Part shown: one piece after another, positions 39,151-47,696 of the stretch | How positions within the stretch are numbered: the first letter of the stretch is position 1 | How the letters are laid out: every line of letters begins with the position of its first letter | Assembly: GCF_030410375.1 (NCBI RefSeq) | Contig: NZ_JAUHHE010000005.1 | Span: 124,001-188,000, forward strand | Length of the DNA stretch: 64,000 bases | Origin: Zwartia vadi | Lineage (GTDB): Bacteria > Pseudomonadota > Gammaproteobacteria > Burkholderiales > Burkholderiaceae_B | Direction of reading: 5' to 3' | Position numbers and translations under genes: made by a program | Notes under the pieces: model-generated | The model's input: only the letters and a program-made list of their open reading frames with translations | Databases searched by the model: none | Told to the model about the DNA's origin: nothing

Positions 39151-41040
39151 ATGCGCTTCGTGCGCACGCTACTGTGGCTGTTCCTGACAGTTATTGGTTT
39201 CGCTGCGCACGCGACGCAACACGATCAGATCCTTGCGCGCGCGGTCTTTATCGAGCCGGCTCCTGGTGTCCTGACGATTGACCAGGCCGTTGCTCAACAA
39301 TACCAGCCGTTTGGGCTGGTGTTAAATCGCGGTTTCTCTCCCACGGTTCGCTGGATTCGTTTGTTAGTCGAGGCGCCTGCACAGGGTACTGAGCAAGTAA
39401 TCCTGCGTGTCGGTCCGCACTACATTGGCGAAATACAAGTTTTTGAACAGCACAATGGCAGCTGGAGCAGTCGTATTGCTGGTGATCAGTATCCGGCCAG
39501 CCAACATGCTTGCGCTGATAATTTATATTGCTTTCCCATCACGACGCGTGCCGGTGTCGATAACTACTTTTATCTACGTATCAACACCATTAATGGCCTG
39601 TTCCTGACAACACGCGTGATGTCGGCCGAGGCCCTTTCAAAACTAATCGTCGATCAGCAACAGATTTTCGGACTTGAGTCCGGCGTCATCTTTGCGATTT
39701 GTATCTGGGCGATGCTCGTGTACTTCAGAACACGTCACAAGCTAGTGGGAGTATTTTTAGTCTCCCAGATCGTGACACTTTTATTTAATCTTTCTTCTTC
39801 TGGGTTGTTGGCGGCTCTGTACTTTGAGAAACACGTGTGGATGGACAATCTGATGTTCAACACGCTTTATGTCCTCAGATTGCTGATGTCTTTACTCTTA
39901 ACAAAAGAGCTGTTGCAAAATTACGGACCTCCTAAATGGTATGGCTATTACGTCAAAATTACCGCAGGTATTTTGCTGCTGGAGTTGCTGGCAATCAAGC
40001 TTGATCGCGTCACGCTGTTGGCGTTGAATTTCAACTTTTTACTAGTGACCCTGTTGCCGTTCATGCTCTTGTTGGCTCTTCCCTGGTGCGCACTCATGCC
40101 CCCGATGCATCGCCGTCTGATTGCTTTGGGTGCGTCGGTGATGTGCGGATTGTTGTGGGTGGATATTTTGCCTGTTCTAGGCTGGGTGCGGCCAGACATC
40201 GTTGCCGCGCCTGGAAACTGGGGAGGATTGATTGTTGCGGTCGCACTATCTATTATCGTTGGGAGCGACATCTCTCATCGAAGGGTGATTTACGACCGGG
40301 AAATGCAGGAGCTGCAGTTTTTGCGCGCACGCAACCTGGTCGAGACCGAGCAGATTAAAGAACGCAGCATGTTGATTGACATGCTCACGCATGAGTTAAA
40401 AAATCCTCTGGCGACCATGCGCATGGCTGCAGGTTCGTTAAGACGCAGTCTGAGTAAGTTGTCGGGTGAACAAGCGGCGGATTCTGCCGATCGCATCGAC
40501 AGCATGGTGCAGGCGATTAACAATATGAATACCGTGATTGAGCGTTGCGTCCAGGTTGATCAGCTCGATCAAAAGGGTTTTACACCCAAGTTCGAGGATT
40601 TCGACGTCAAAGAAAATGTCGAGTTGATCGTAGCGAGTCAGCCTGAAGCAAAGCGCATCGATTGCTTAGTTCCCGCCTCATCCATGATCTTCCGGACTGA
40701 TCCCAATCTCTTTGCGATTATTTTGACCAATTTGCTTGATAATGCAGTTAAATACTCTGATCCTGATAGTCGAATCGTTGTCCAGTTATCCGCTCAAGAC
40801 GCTCTGCAAGCGCAGCCTGCACGCTTGATCGTCCGTGTCAGCAATGCCGTTCAGGGAAGAGATATTCCCGATCCTGAGAGCGTTTTTAACCGGTATTACA
40901 GAGGTCCCTATGCGCATGAAAAATCGGGTACCGGATTAGGCTTGTATCTTGTGAAGTCTTTATGCAAAATTCTCGGTGGTTCGATACGCTTTGAACAAAA
41001 GGATGGTCAAGCGCACTTTACGGTGGAGCTCAAGCAATGA
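39151..41040 (+). CDS. Sensor histidine kinase with 7TMR-DISMED2-like sensor
   Basis: 629-residue membrane kinase. A signal peptide (to about residue 22) precedes a periplasmic beta-rich domain (about 30-165) like 7TMR-DISM extracellular type 2, which may bind a sugar or carboxylate. About seven membrane helices span 173-372. The HisKA domain has MLTHELKNPL with His414, and the ATPase domain has NLLDNAVKYSD and SGTGLGLYLV. Its stop overlaps the regulator start (ATGA). The signal is unknown; the aminotransferase gene 2 bases upstream suggests a link with amino acid or glyoxylate metabolism. Confidence 0.93.
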   Translation: MRFVRTLLWLFLTVIGFAAHATQHDQILARAVFIEPAPGVLTIDQAVAQQYQPFGLVLNRGFSPTVRWIRLLVEAPAQGTEQVILRVGPHYIGEIQVFEQHNGSWSSRIAGDQYPASQHACADNLYCFPITTRAGVDNYFYLRINTINGLFLTTRVMSAEALSKLIVDQQQIFGLESGVIFAICIWAMLVYFRTRHKLVGVFLVSQIVTLLFNLSSSGLLAALYFEKHVWMDNLMFNTLYVLRLLMSLLLTKELLQNYGPPKWYGYYVKITAGILLLELLAIKLDRVTLLALNFNFLLVTLLPFMLLLALPWCALMPPMHRRLIALGASVMCGLLWVDILPVLGWVRPDIVAAPGNWGGLIVAVALSIIVGSDISHRRVIYDREMQELQFLRARNLVETEQIKERSMLIDMLTHELKNPLATMRMAAGSLRRSLSKLSGEQAADSADRIDSMVQAINNMNTVIERCVQVDQLDQKGFTPKFEDFDVKENVELIVASQPEAKRIDCLVPASSMIFRTDPNLFAIILTNLLDNAVKYSDPDSRIVVQLSAQDALQAQPARLIVRVSNAVQGRDIPDPESVFNRYYRGPYAHEKSGTGLGLYLVKSLCKILGGSIRFEQKDGQAHFTVELKQ

Positions 41041-41819
41041 CTCAAGAAGCCCCTCACATTCCCGCACCAAATGTGAACGCTCAGCCAGAGGAATCTGTCA
41101 GCTTGTTCACCCTCGCGCCGATGCGCGTAGCACTCGTCGAAGATGACCCCTTGCTGCGTAAAGAAATTCACTATCACCTCAAGCAACAGGGGTTTCTTAT
41201 CTTTGCTGTCAGTAGTGGCCGTTCGCTCGATGATCTCCTGATCACGGAGCCGATTGATGCCTTAGTGCTTGATTTGTCTTTGCCTGGTGAGGATGGCATT
41301 TCGATCGCGCGTCGCATGCGCAGCAGTATCCCGAGCATGGGAATCATCATGCTGACCGCCCGTTCGGCCATACCCGACCGCCTGAAAGGCTATGAGGCAG
41401 GTACAGATATCTACCTCACGAAGCCGGTCGTCCCCGAAGAGTTGACCGCGGCGCTGATGAGCATGTACAGACGTTCGCGATTGATGAATCAGTCTGCTGG
41501 CAGTTGGATCATCAGTTTGCAAGACCGCTCGATGACGAGTCCACATTCACAAGAAAAGATTTTTCTGACAAATAGCGAAAAAGCCTTATTAATCGGGTTG
41601 ACTCAGGCTTCTCATCACTTGTTGGAAACCGAAGTGATTTGTGAAATGCTCAGTCAGCGTCCCGATGCCGATGATATTGGCAAACGTGCCCTTGAGAGCC
41701 TGGTGAGTCGCCTGCGCAAGAAACTCGCCACGATTTCCCAGGAGGGGGCTGAACCTGCTCTCAAAGCTGTTTGGGGCGTAGGCTATGAGCTATGCATCCC
41801 GATTGAGATACGCCCATAG
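41037..41819 (+). CDS. OmpR-family response regulator
   Basis: 260-residue regulator partnered with the upstream kinase (4-base overlap). A leader of about 28 residues comes before the receiver domain MRVALVEDDPLL; the phosphorylated residue is Asp79 in LVLDLSLPGEDG, with Thr107 and Lys129 in the usual places. The C-terminal winged helix (from about LTNSEKALLIGL) has the RALESLVSRLRKKL recognition helix and VWGVGYEL end of OmpR/PhoB type. An internal ATG at 41121 would remove the leader. Targets are unknown. Confidence 0.93.
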   Translation: MTQEAPHIPAPNVNAQPEESVSLFTLAPMRVALVEDDPLLRKEIHYHLKQQGFLIFAVSSGRSLDDLLITEPIDALVLDLSLPGEDGISIARRMRSSIPSMGIIMLTARSAIPDRLKGYEAGTDIYLTKPVVPEELTAALMSMYRRSRLMNQSAGSWIISLQDRSMTSPHSQEKIFLTNSEKALLIGLTQASHHLLETEVICEMLSQRPDADDIGKRALESLVSRLRKKLATISQEGAEPALKAVWGVGYELCIPIEIRP

Positions 41820-41842
41820 CTGCGAATCGTCTCTCGCGGTCG

Positions 41843-42754
41843 TCAGTGAACTGACTTGCCTGAACCCGGTGCAAGCGGTTGAAACAGCATTGCTGAATCA
41901 ACTTCGTCAAAAAGATAAGGCTGTCCACAAAACTCACAGGCAACCTCGATTTTGCCTTGTGTCGTAAGGATGTCTTCAACTTCGGCGCGGCCCAGCATTT
42001 TCAGCATGTCAGCGACGCGCTCTCGCGTACATGAGCACTGCCAAATAACGGGTTTGGATTCAAATGTCAGCAGTGTTTCTTCCCAAAAAAGACGATGCAA
42101 GAGAGTGTCTTGTGTCACTTCAAGCATTTCTTTGGTGGTCAGGGTTTGGGCCAAGTGTTGCGCCCGTTGCCAAGACTCATTGGCACTCAATACCTGTGCA
42201 TGTTGATTGCCGCCCTGCAGAGGGAGGCGTTGCAACAAAAGACCTGTGCAATATTCGGTATTGGCTGCGAGCCAAATGCGGGTATCAAGTTGCTCGGAGC
42301 GCAGCATGTATTGTTCGAGTGCTTGAGCGATCGAGTCGCCTTCAAGCGGAACAATACCTTGGTAGGCTTGACGTCCAGGCGTATTTTTCGGGGGATCCAG
42401 GACGACAATAAATTTAGCGGTTCCGCCTGGGTTAAGAAGCGACTGCAGGTCTCTCTGGATCGGCAGCGGCCGATCACGCATTTTCACTGTGGCACGGATA
42501 CTCATGTCTGCGCGACACTCGACCACCATTAGGGCGATGGCGCCATCACCCTGGAGCTGAAGCAATAGCGAGCCATCGAATTTCAGCGTGGCGGCAAGCA
42601 AAGTCGAGGCCGCCACGAGCTCACCTAATAACGCCGCGACGGAGGGTGGGTAATGATGGTGGGACTGTGCCGACTGCCACGCTTGGTGGATATGAACAGA
42701 TTCGATACGAACGCTGCGGTCTTCAGAGAGGAATTTTTTGAGTTGATCTGACAT
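41843..42754 (-). CDS. hslO: Redox-regulated chaperone Hsp33
   Basis: 303-residue cytosolic holdase switched on by oxidation. The N-terminal domain is recognisable (VHIHQAWQSAQSHHHYP). The C-terminal redox zinc centre shows the four cysteines as CSC (WQCSCTRERV) and CEFC (ACEFCGQPY). Length is close to the E. coli protein. It converges with the response regulator gene and lies 19 bases after the gamma-carbonic anhydrase homologue on the same strand. Confidence 0.96.
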   Translation of the reverse strand: MSDQLKKFLSEDRSVRIESVHIHQAWQSAQSHHHYPPSVAALLGELVAASTLLAATLKFDGSLLLQLQGDGAIALMVVECRADMSIRATVKMRDRPLPIQRDLQSLLNPGGTAKFIVVLDPPKNTPGRQAYQGIVPLEGDSIAQALEQYMLRSEQLDTRIWLAANTEYCTGLLLQRLPLQGGNQHAQVLSANESWQRAQHLAQTLTTKEMLEVTQDTLLHRLFWEETLLTFESKPVIWQCSCTRERVADMLKMLGRAEVEDILTTQGKIEVACEFCGQPYLFDEVDSAMLFQPLAPGSGKSVH

Positions 42755-42773
42755 ACGGGCCGATAAAGGAGTC

Positions 42774-43295
42774 TCAGCCTAAACGCTTGAGTTGTTGACG
42801 ATACATTTGACCGCGCTTGGCGTAATGCTCGATGTTGTGACGAATTTGTGCGATTTCTTCTTCGCCCAGCGTACGCACGATCTTTCCCACACCAATGACC
42901 AGACTACCATCAGGAATCTCACGACCCTCAGGGACGATGGCGCCAGCGCCAATCAGGCAGTTGCGACCAATGCGCGCGCGATTTAATACGATGGCTTGCA
43001 TCCCCACGAGTGAGCCTGTTCCGATCGTACAGCCATGTAACATCGCCTGGTGACCGATCGTGACGTACTCTTCGATGGTGAGCGGTGCATCCTCATCAGA
43101 GTGAAGCACACTGCCTTCCTGGACATTGCTGTGGTGTCCGATGTCAATAAGGGTGTTATCCCCGCGAATGCTGACATTCGCCCAGATACTGGCGTGTGCG
43201 CCTATGGCGACATCACCGATGATGTCTGCAGAGTCAAAAATGAACGCGGTGGGATCAATGCGAGGGGTCAGGTCGCCGAGCTGATAAATCGCCAT
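42774..43295 (-). CDS. Gamma-carbonic anhydrase family protein (YrdA-like)
   Basis: 173-residue left-handed beta-helix protein built of hexapeptide repeats, of the gamma-carbonic anhydrase / YrdA / PaaY group. Metal-ligand histidines are seen in GHHSNVQEGSVLHSD and TIGHQAMLHGC, so a metal site is likely. Start could be ATG 43295 (MAIYQLGD, as in relatives) or ATG 43307. Members act as carbonic anhydrases or as thioesterases; neither can be fixed here. It follows the degenerate ligase gene and precedes hslO. Confidence 0.92.
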   Translation of the reverse strand: MAIYQLGDLTPRIDPTAFIFDSADIIGDVAIGAHASIWANVSIRGDNTLIDIGHHSNVQEGSVLHSDEDAPLTIEEYVTIGHQAMLHGCTIGTGSLVGMQAIVLNRARIGRNCLIGAGAIVPEGREIPDGSLVIGVGKIVRTLGEEEIAQIRHNIEHYAKRGQMYRQQLKRLG

Positions 43296-43336
43296 ATTAT
43301 TCAACATCCAGTAGAGCGTTGAGGAATGGCTTAAGT

Positions 43337-44731
43337 TTACTCTGTCGGCGGCGTGGTGTTTATCTGGACAGGGGCGGGGGGTGGTGGAGGCCTTTTATTT
43401 GGGAGTTGGTTTTTACGCCCCGCATGCCATAGATAACCGTCTGCATCGATGTAGGCAAGTTCACCCGTGCGCCACCAGCCCTCGGCGTCGAGAGCGATCT
43501 CTGTCGGATCGGCTTTCCAAATTTTGATCGGGAGAGCCGGATCCGGATAGCCGTGCCGATCAAGCTGATTGAGGGCGATTTCACCTGTTTCGCCAAGTCG
43601 CGTTTGAGAGCCATTCTCGTTGAGCAAGGTTAAACGATGGCCCGGGAATGCTTTGCCAAGACTGCCGTGTCGACCTGGCCATTTTTGCTGGCTATCGCCA
43701 ATCAGGGCGGGCATTGCAGTCGTGCCAAAAAGATGATTGGGCCGCACGCCGAAGTGACGTTCACACCAGATGGCCAGGGACTCATCGAGACCCTCGTCTA
43801 GGATCGCGATACTACGCAGCCGCTTGTCCTGAGGCGCAGGTTCGGACGTTGATATCATTTTGATCTGTTTGAGCACAGAGCTATGCATCAAGGCGTGCGT
43901 CACACGGTAGCGATTGAGGAGTTGAGGACCTTGCCCCGGCGTGGTGGCACCACGCAGCCCAACAAGTGCACGACCAAAATAGAGCGTGGGTAGCACAGCA
44001 CACAGCAGAGCGCTCGAATGTGCCCAGTCCAACGGCGTCCAAAAAACCTCCGCACCTTGTGGAAACCAGTTTTGAGCTGCAACAAAACCAGGCAAGGCAC
44101 CAAATAAAGCCCGATGAGGGAGCAATGTGCCGCGCGCAGGATGCGTTGTATCGCTGTTGTAGAGTAAAAGCGCGGGATCTTCAGCGCGCGTCAAGACAGG
44201 CTTGAACTGCTCTGGTTGACGCGTCATTAGACTTCGCCAGGGCAGCAGACGATCGTCATCGACGCCGACTCCAATGACCTGGGTTAATTTAGAGCAGCGG
44301 GACAAAATACCAACCAGATTGCCAGCGGCCTCTGCGCCGACAACAGCGACCCGTGTTTCAGAGTCCCGCAAACGAAACTCGAGTGCTTTGGGCGTCAGGT
44401 TGCTTGCCAACGGCATTGCCACAGCCCCAACACTAAAGGCCGCTAATTGGGCCACGACAGCTTCAGGGCTTTGGGCAAGAATGATTGCCACCCGATCGCC
44501 CGGTTTGACACCCATGCGTGTGAGTGCATTGGCGAATTGGTTGGTGGCCGCTCCGAGACGTTCATAGGTCCAGACATCTCGATGGCCCGAAGCGTCCTCA
44601 AAAAATAAGGCGATACGGCGCGCATCTGCTGAGCTTTTTGCCCAACGATGACAGCATTCGTCACCAATATTGAAATTGGTTGGCACTAGCCAGTGAAATG
44701 ATTCACACAGTGAAGCGTATTGGTCCAACAT
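43337..44731 (-). CDS. Degenerate acyl-CoA-synthetase homologue lacking the lid domain
   Basis: 464-residue homologue of AMP-forming synthetases. The N-domain is present, but the P-loop is altered (YNSDTTHPARG instead of YTSGTTGxPKG), the YGxTE motif is FGTTAMPAL without glutamate, and the protein stops just after the hinge GRKNQ with a proline-rich end (RPPPPPAPVQ). The C-terminal lid and its catalytic lysine are missing, and I find no continuation in another frame. It is probably inactive as a ligase, or has another role. The frame is otherwise intact over 460 codons. ATG 44731 is used; an in-frame TTG lies at 44758. Confidence 0.8.
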   Translation of the reverse strand: MLDQYASLCESFHWLVPTNFNIGDECCHRWAKSSADARRIALFFEDASGHRDVWTYERLGAATNQFANALTRMGVKPGDRVAIILAQSPEAVVAQLAAFSVGAVAMPLASNLTPKALEFRLRDSETRVAVVGAEAAGNLVGILSRCSKLTQVIGVGVDDDRLLPWRSLMTRQPEQFKPVLTRAEDPALLLYNSDTTHPARGTLLPHRALFGALPGFVAAQNWFPQGAEVFWTPLDWAHSSALLCAVLPTLYFGRALVGLRGATTPGQGPQLLNRYRVTHALMHSSVLKQIKMISTSEPAPQDKRLRSIAILDEGLDESLAIWCERHFGVRPNHLFGTTAMPALIGDSQQKWPGRHGSLGKAFPGHRLTLLNENGSQTRLGETGEIALNQLDRHGYPDPALPIKIWKADPTEIALDAEGWWRTGELAYIDADGYLWHAGRKNQLPNKRPPPPPAPVQINTTPPTE

Positions 44732-44821
44732 GCCTAAGAGGGTGGGTAAGCAATGCAATGCTCGCTAGCATGGCTTACCGGAGCATTTGACGCAACACCG
44801 GCGTGCAGGGAGAAGACGAAA

Positions 44822-45406
44822 CTAAGGGTTTTTACTAGGCTGTTTGTTGGGTTGAACGTTCATTAAACGTGTTCCAGCCAAGATATCGTGCAGAAATTGT
44901 TGATCTGCCCTGAACCATGTGGGGATAAACACCAAAAAAGGGGTGGCAACAATCAACATCAGCATGGCATTCCAGCCAGAGACTGACGCGGCCAGCCAGA
45001 CTAGAACCGCACCGAGCAGGGGCAGCACCCACATATAGATGTAACGCAGCAGCAGGCGCCACGTTTCAGCGCGACCGCCTTGAGCGGAGGATACCTTGAT
45101 ATGCCAAGCCTTCATGGGGAGGGTTTGGCCGCTGCGGCGCCAGCAGATCAGAAAATAGACGCCAATCGCGATAAACAACCAAACCTGACGGCCGCCACGC
45201 AGCATGAGCGCGTGTCGACTTTGGGTAAGCGTATCAAAGAGATACCCAGCTAAAAAGACAACTGCGAACAGTAAGACCCCCTCATACATCATCGAGGCGA
45301 ATCTTCTGAGTCGCGGTGGTGCAACCGCAGAAGCTTGGGCATGAGGCAACACAGTCTGTTGCGCCTCGGCTTGCGGTTGTTTGGTTCGAGCAGTGCGGGG
45401 TTTCAT
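44822..45406 (-). CDS. RDD family membrane protein
   Basis: 194-residue inner-membrane protein with an RDD domain: PPRLRRFASMMYEGVLL before the first helix, two closely packed early helices, then MKAWHIKV and a C-terminal DILAGTRLM segment. About four membrane helices are predicted. The N-terminal 33 residues are basic and Gln/Ala-rich. Functions of RDD proteins are mostly unknown; some relate to Na+/H+ or osmotic stress. The ATG at 45406 is used; a TTG lies 6 bases upstream in frame. Confidence 0.87.
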   Translation of the reverse strand: MKPRTARTKQPQAEAQQTVLPHAQASAVAPPRLRRFASMMYEGVLLFAVVFLAGYLFDTLTQSRHALMLRGGRQVWLFIAIGVYFLICWRRSGQTLPMKAWHIKVSSAQGGRAETWRLLLRYIYMWVLPLLGAVLVWLAASVSGWNAMLMLIVATPFLVFIPTWFRADQQFLHDILAGTRLMNVQPNKQPSKNP

Positions 45407-45460
45407 AAACAATATTATCCCGCACTTTTGAGGGTGATCCCGCGCACCCTCAGGTCTAAT

Positions 45461-45637
45461 TTAGACCATATCGCTCAGTTTGCCGCTTGCACGGGCCGAG
45501 GCAGCAAACGATGCAACTCCGTGAACAAATTTGCTCACAGCGCGCAGTGGGCGAAAGCGGAACTGATCTTCCATGGCTTTAGCGAGTAATTCACGCTCAA
45601 GAGTGTCTGTCAGGCGAGTCGTTGTGTTGTAAGTCAT
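45461..45637 (-). CDS. Small basic protein of 58 residues
   Basis: A short frame begins MTYNTTTRLTDTLERELLAK and ends ASGKLSDMV. GGAAA lies 5 bases before the ATG. Codon use and amphipathic character look genuine (alternating Leu/Glu/Arg helix, then FRFRPLRAVSKFVHGVASF). The short length and the arginine-rich helix recall DUF1127-like proteins, but the match is not firm. Upstream are three copies of an AGGGAWAACCC motif (45658-45719). A small hairpin (GGTCTA-ATT-TAGACC, 45453-45467) covers its stop codon. Function unknown. Confidence 0.7.
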   Translation of the reverse strand: MTYNTTTRLTDTLERELLAKAMEDQFRFRPLRAVSKFVHGVASFAASARASGKLSDMV

Positions 45638-45657
45638 GATGTTTTCCAGTGTTTGTT

Positions 45658-45719
45658 AGGGATAACCCTATTATTAGGGAAAACCCGAAACTAAGCAAAT
45701 GTTTTTAAGGGAAAACCCT
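45658..45719. repeat. Three copies of AGGGAWAACCC upstream of the small gene
   Basis: AGGGATAACCCT (45658-45669), AGGGAAAACCCG (45676-45687) and AGGGAAAACCCT (45708-45719) lie in the 106-base gap between the RlmL-like gene and the 58-aa gene. Each has GGG and CCC arms around an AT centre. Spacing between starts is 18 and 32 bases. They may be binding sites of an unknown regulator. Confidence 0.55.
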
Positions 45720-45743
45720 TAAAACCCCTGGAAAAATACCTGA

Positions 45744-47264
45744 TTACGTTTTTTGTTGCGTTGTTGCAACGTTTCGATAGCTGCTTTCAACTAACTCAAA
45801 GTTAAAAAGACGGCAGTCCAACGCACCATTAAAGATCGGTGTGCGACGATTGGCCTTTAGTCGAAGATGTTTAGGTAGATCAAGATCCGAAGTAATGATG
45901 TTGACTTGCCAGCCGGCAAATTCACGTTTCAGGTTGGCCGACCACTCCCGCCAAAACTCCAAGTCTTCTTCGTCTAGCCTCTCCCCATAGGGTGGATTGG
46001 TCAGGATCCAGCCGTTGGGTGCCGGGGCCACGGCATCGCGTGCGTCACCGATCTCGAACTGAATGGTTTCCTCTGTCAAACAGGCTCGTTCGGCGTTGCG
46101 TTGCGCAGCGTCGATGGCCTCGGGATTCGCATCAATGCCGACAAGAGGCGCCTCGAGCTCTGGAAGAATTCGGCTGCGGGCATCCTCTTTGAGATCTTCC
46201 CAGGGCCTCGATTCATGGTCTCGGAGTCGTTCGAAACCAAAGGGGCGATTGATGCCGGGGGGGACTCCCAACGCGATCCAGGCGGCTTCGATCAAAATCG
46301 TGCCACTGCCACAAAAGGGATCAAGCAAGGCTGCCTGAGGATCCCAACCGGAAAGCGCCAATAGGCCTGCTGCCAAATTTTCTCTGAGCGGCGCATCGCC
46401 CTTATCGAGACGCCAGCCGCGCTTAAAGAGCGATTCACCCGATGTATCGAGATACATCGTGGCTGTATCTTGGGAGAGAAATAAATGTACGCGCGCATCA
46501 GGGCGTACAGTGTCTATTGAGGGACGAGCCCCTTCAAGGTCACGCAGCCTATCACAAATGCCGTCCTTGGCGCGCAAATTGCAGTATTGCAAGCTCTGCA
46601 TCGGACTCTTGACTGCTGAAGTATCCACGCGCAAGGTATGTTCTGCGCCAAACCAGCGTTCCCAGCCAATACTCTGCGCGAGCTCGAGAATATCGTCTTC
46701 TTGCTGAACAGGCGCCTGTCCGACCCGCACTAATATGCGCGTGGCCAGACGCGAGTAAAGATTGGCTCGTTGGACGCCCCACCAGTCGGCTACAAAATGA
46801 CAACCCGCCCGGGTGGCTTGTACCTGCTCATAACCCAACGCGCTGAGCTCCGCACTCAGCGCCTCTTCAAGACCGACCGGGCAGGGTGCAAAAATATGAA
46901 AGATTTCCGTGGTCGGACTCACAATCGTGGCAGGCAAGCTAGCTTGCACGGTGCTCGATTGCAGGGTACTTGATTCGCGCTGTGCGCGATTGCTTTGGAC
47001 TTGTGGCAAAGCCTTGGGCGCTGCGCTGCGCGGTGAGCGATCGGTCAGGGGCCGTGCGCGTTCGCCCGGTGCCCTGAACTCGTTTGGACCGCTGCGCAAC
47101 ATTGTGTTGGAGCGGGCGGTCTTGTCTTTGGTGATTTTTTGTTGCGCAACCCGACGGGCGCGTGCGCCAATTCGTACGCGCGGTCGTTCGCTTGAACTCT
47201 CATCAGGTGTGTCACCACGCTTTTTGATAGTGAGAGTTTTACGAGTGGGATCCTGTTCAGACAT
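45744..47264 (-). CDS. THUMP-domain RNA methyltransferase (RlmL-like)
   Basis: 506-residue class I methyltransferase of the YcbY/RlmL N-terminal type, predicted to make m2G in 23S rRNA. A THUMP domain (from about residue 120, FHIFAPCPVGLEEAL) precedes the catalytic domain with LLDPFCGSGTILIEAA and TNPPYGERL. The RlmK half found in E. coli RlmKL is absent. The first 118 residues are a basic, Ser/Thr/Arg-rich region with no visible fold. It lies 9 bases before, and in the same direction as, hemJ on the transcript. Confidence 0.88.
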   Translation of the reverse strand: MSEQDPTRKTLTIKKRGDTPDESSSERPRVRIGARARRVAQQKITKDKTARSNTMLRSGPNEFRAPGERARPLTDRSPRSAAPKALPQVQSNRAQRESSTLQSSTVQASLPATIVSPTTEIFHIFAPCPVGLEEALSAELSALGYEQVQATRAGCHFVADWWGVQRANLYSRLATRILVRVGQAPVQQEDDILELAQSIGWERWFGAEHTLRVDTSAVKSPMQSLQYCNLRAKDGICDRLRDLEGARPSIDTVRPDARVHLFLSQDTATMYLDTSGESLFKRGWRLDKGDAPLRENLAAGLLALSGWDPQAALLDPFCGSGTILIEAAWIALGVPPGINRPFGFERLRDHESRPWEDLKEDARSRILPELEAPLVGIDANPEAIDAAQRNAERACLTEETIQFEIGDARDAVAPAPNGWILTNPPYGERLDEEDLEFWREWSANLKREFAGWQVNIITSDLDLPKHLRLKANRRTPIFNGALDCRLFNFELVESSYRNVATTQQKT

Positions 47265-47273
47265 GAATTCTCA

Positions 47274-47696
47274 TTAAAAAGGCTTGATGACGACGAGAGC
47301 TGTCGTTGCAGTCAGGATCAGCACAGGTAATTCGTTGAACCAGCGATAAAAAACGTGAGAGCGCCGATTGGCGCCCTGTTCGAATTTGCGCAGCAACACG
47401 CCGCAACTGTAGTGGTAGCCCAGCGCGGCCAAGACGAGGACGAGTTTGGCATGCATCCAGCCATTGCCAGGCCCTAAACCAATACCAAAACCTAAATAAA
47501 GCCAGATACCTAGCAGGACCGCAGGAACAGCAAGAATCGTCATGAAGCGGTAGAGGCGTTTTGCCATTCCATCCAAAACGCTCAGCACGGCAGGATCAGA
47601 CTGTTGCGCCATGTTGACAAAAATACGCGGCAAATAGAACAAGCCCGCAAACCATGAGGCGATCAGAACAATATGAAGCGTTTTAACCCAGAGCAT
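47274..47696 (-). CDS. hemJ: Protoporphyrinogen oxidase HemJ
   Basis: 140-residue membrane protein of the UPF0093/HemJ family, the heme-pathway protoporphyrinogen IX oxidase of many bacteria lacking HemG and HemY. The conserved N-terminus WVKTLHIVLIASWFAGLFYLP contains the essential histidine, and MHAKLVLV contains the conserved lysine. Four helices are predicted. The ATG at 47696 overlaps the proA stop (TAATG); another ATG lies two codons upstream. Coupling to proA is positional only. Confidence 0.92.
   Translation of the reverse strand: MLWVKTLHIVLIASWFAGLFYLPRIFVNMAQQSDPAVLSVLDGMAKRLYRFMTILAVPAVLLGIWLYLGFGIGLGPGNGWMHAKLVLVLAALGYHYSCGVLLRKFEQGANRRSHVFYRWFNELPVLILTATTALVVIKPF

Noticed and set aside
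43337-43614. Frameshift hiding the missing C-terminal domain of the degenerate ligase
   Set aside because: None of the other frames downstream of the hinge encodes lid-domain motifs before the next gene, so the truncation is real in this sequence.
45658-45719. Minimal CRISPR array from the three short repeats
   Set aside because: Repeats are only 11-12 bases, spacing is uneven and no cas genes are near; binding sites are more likely.
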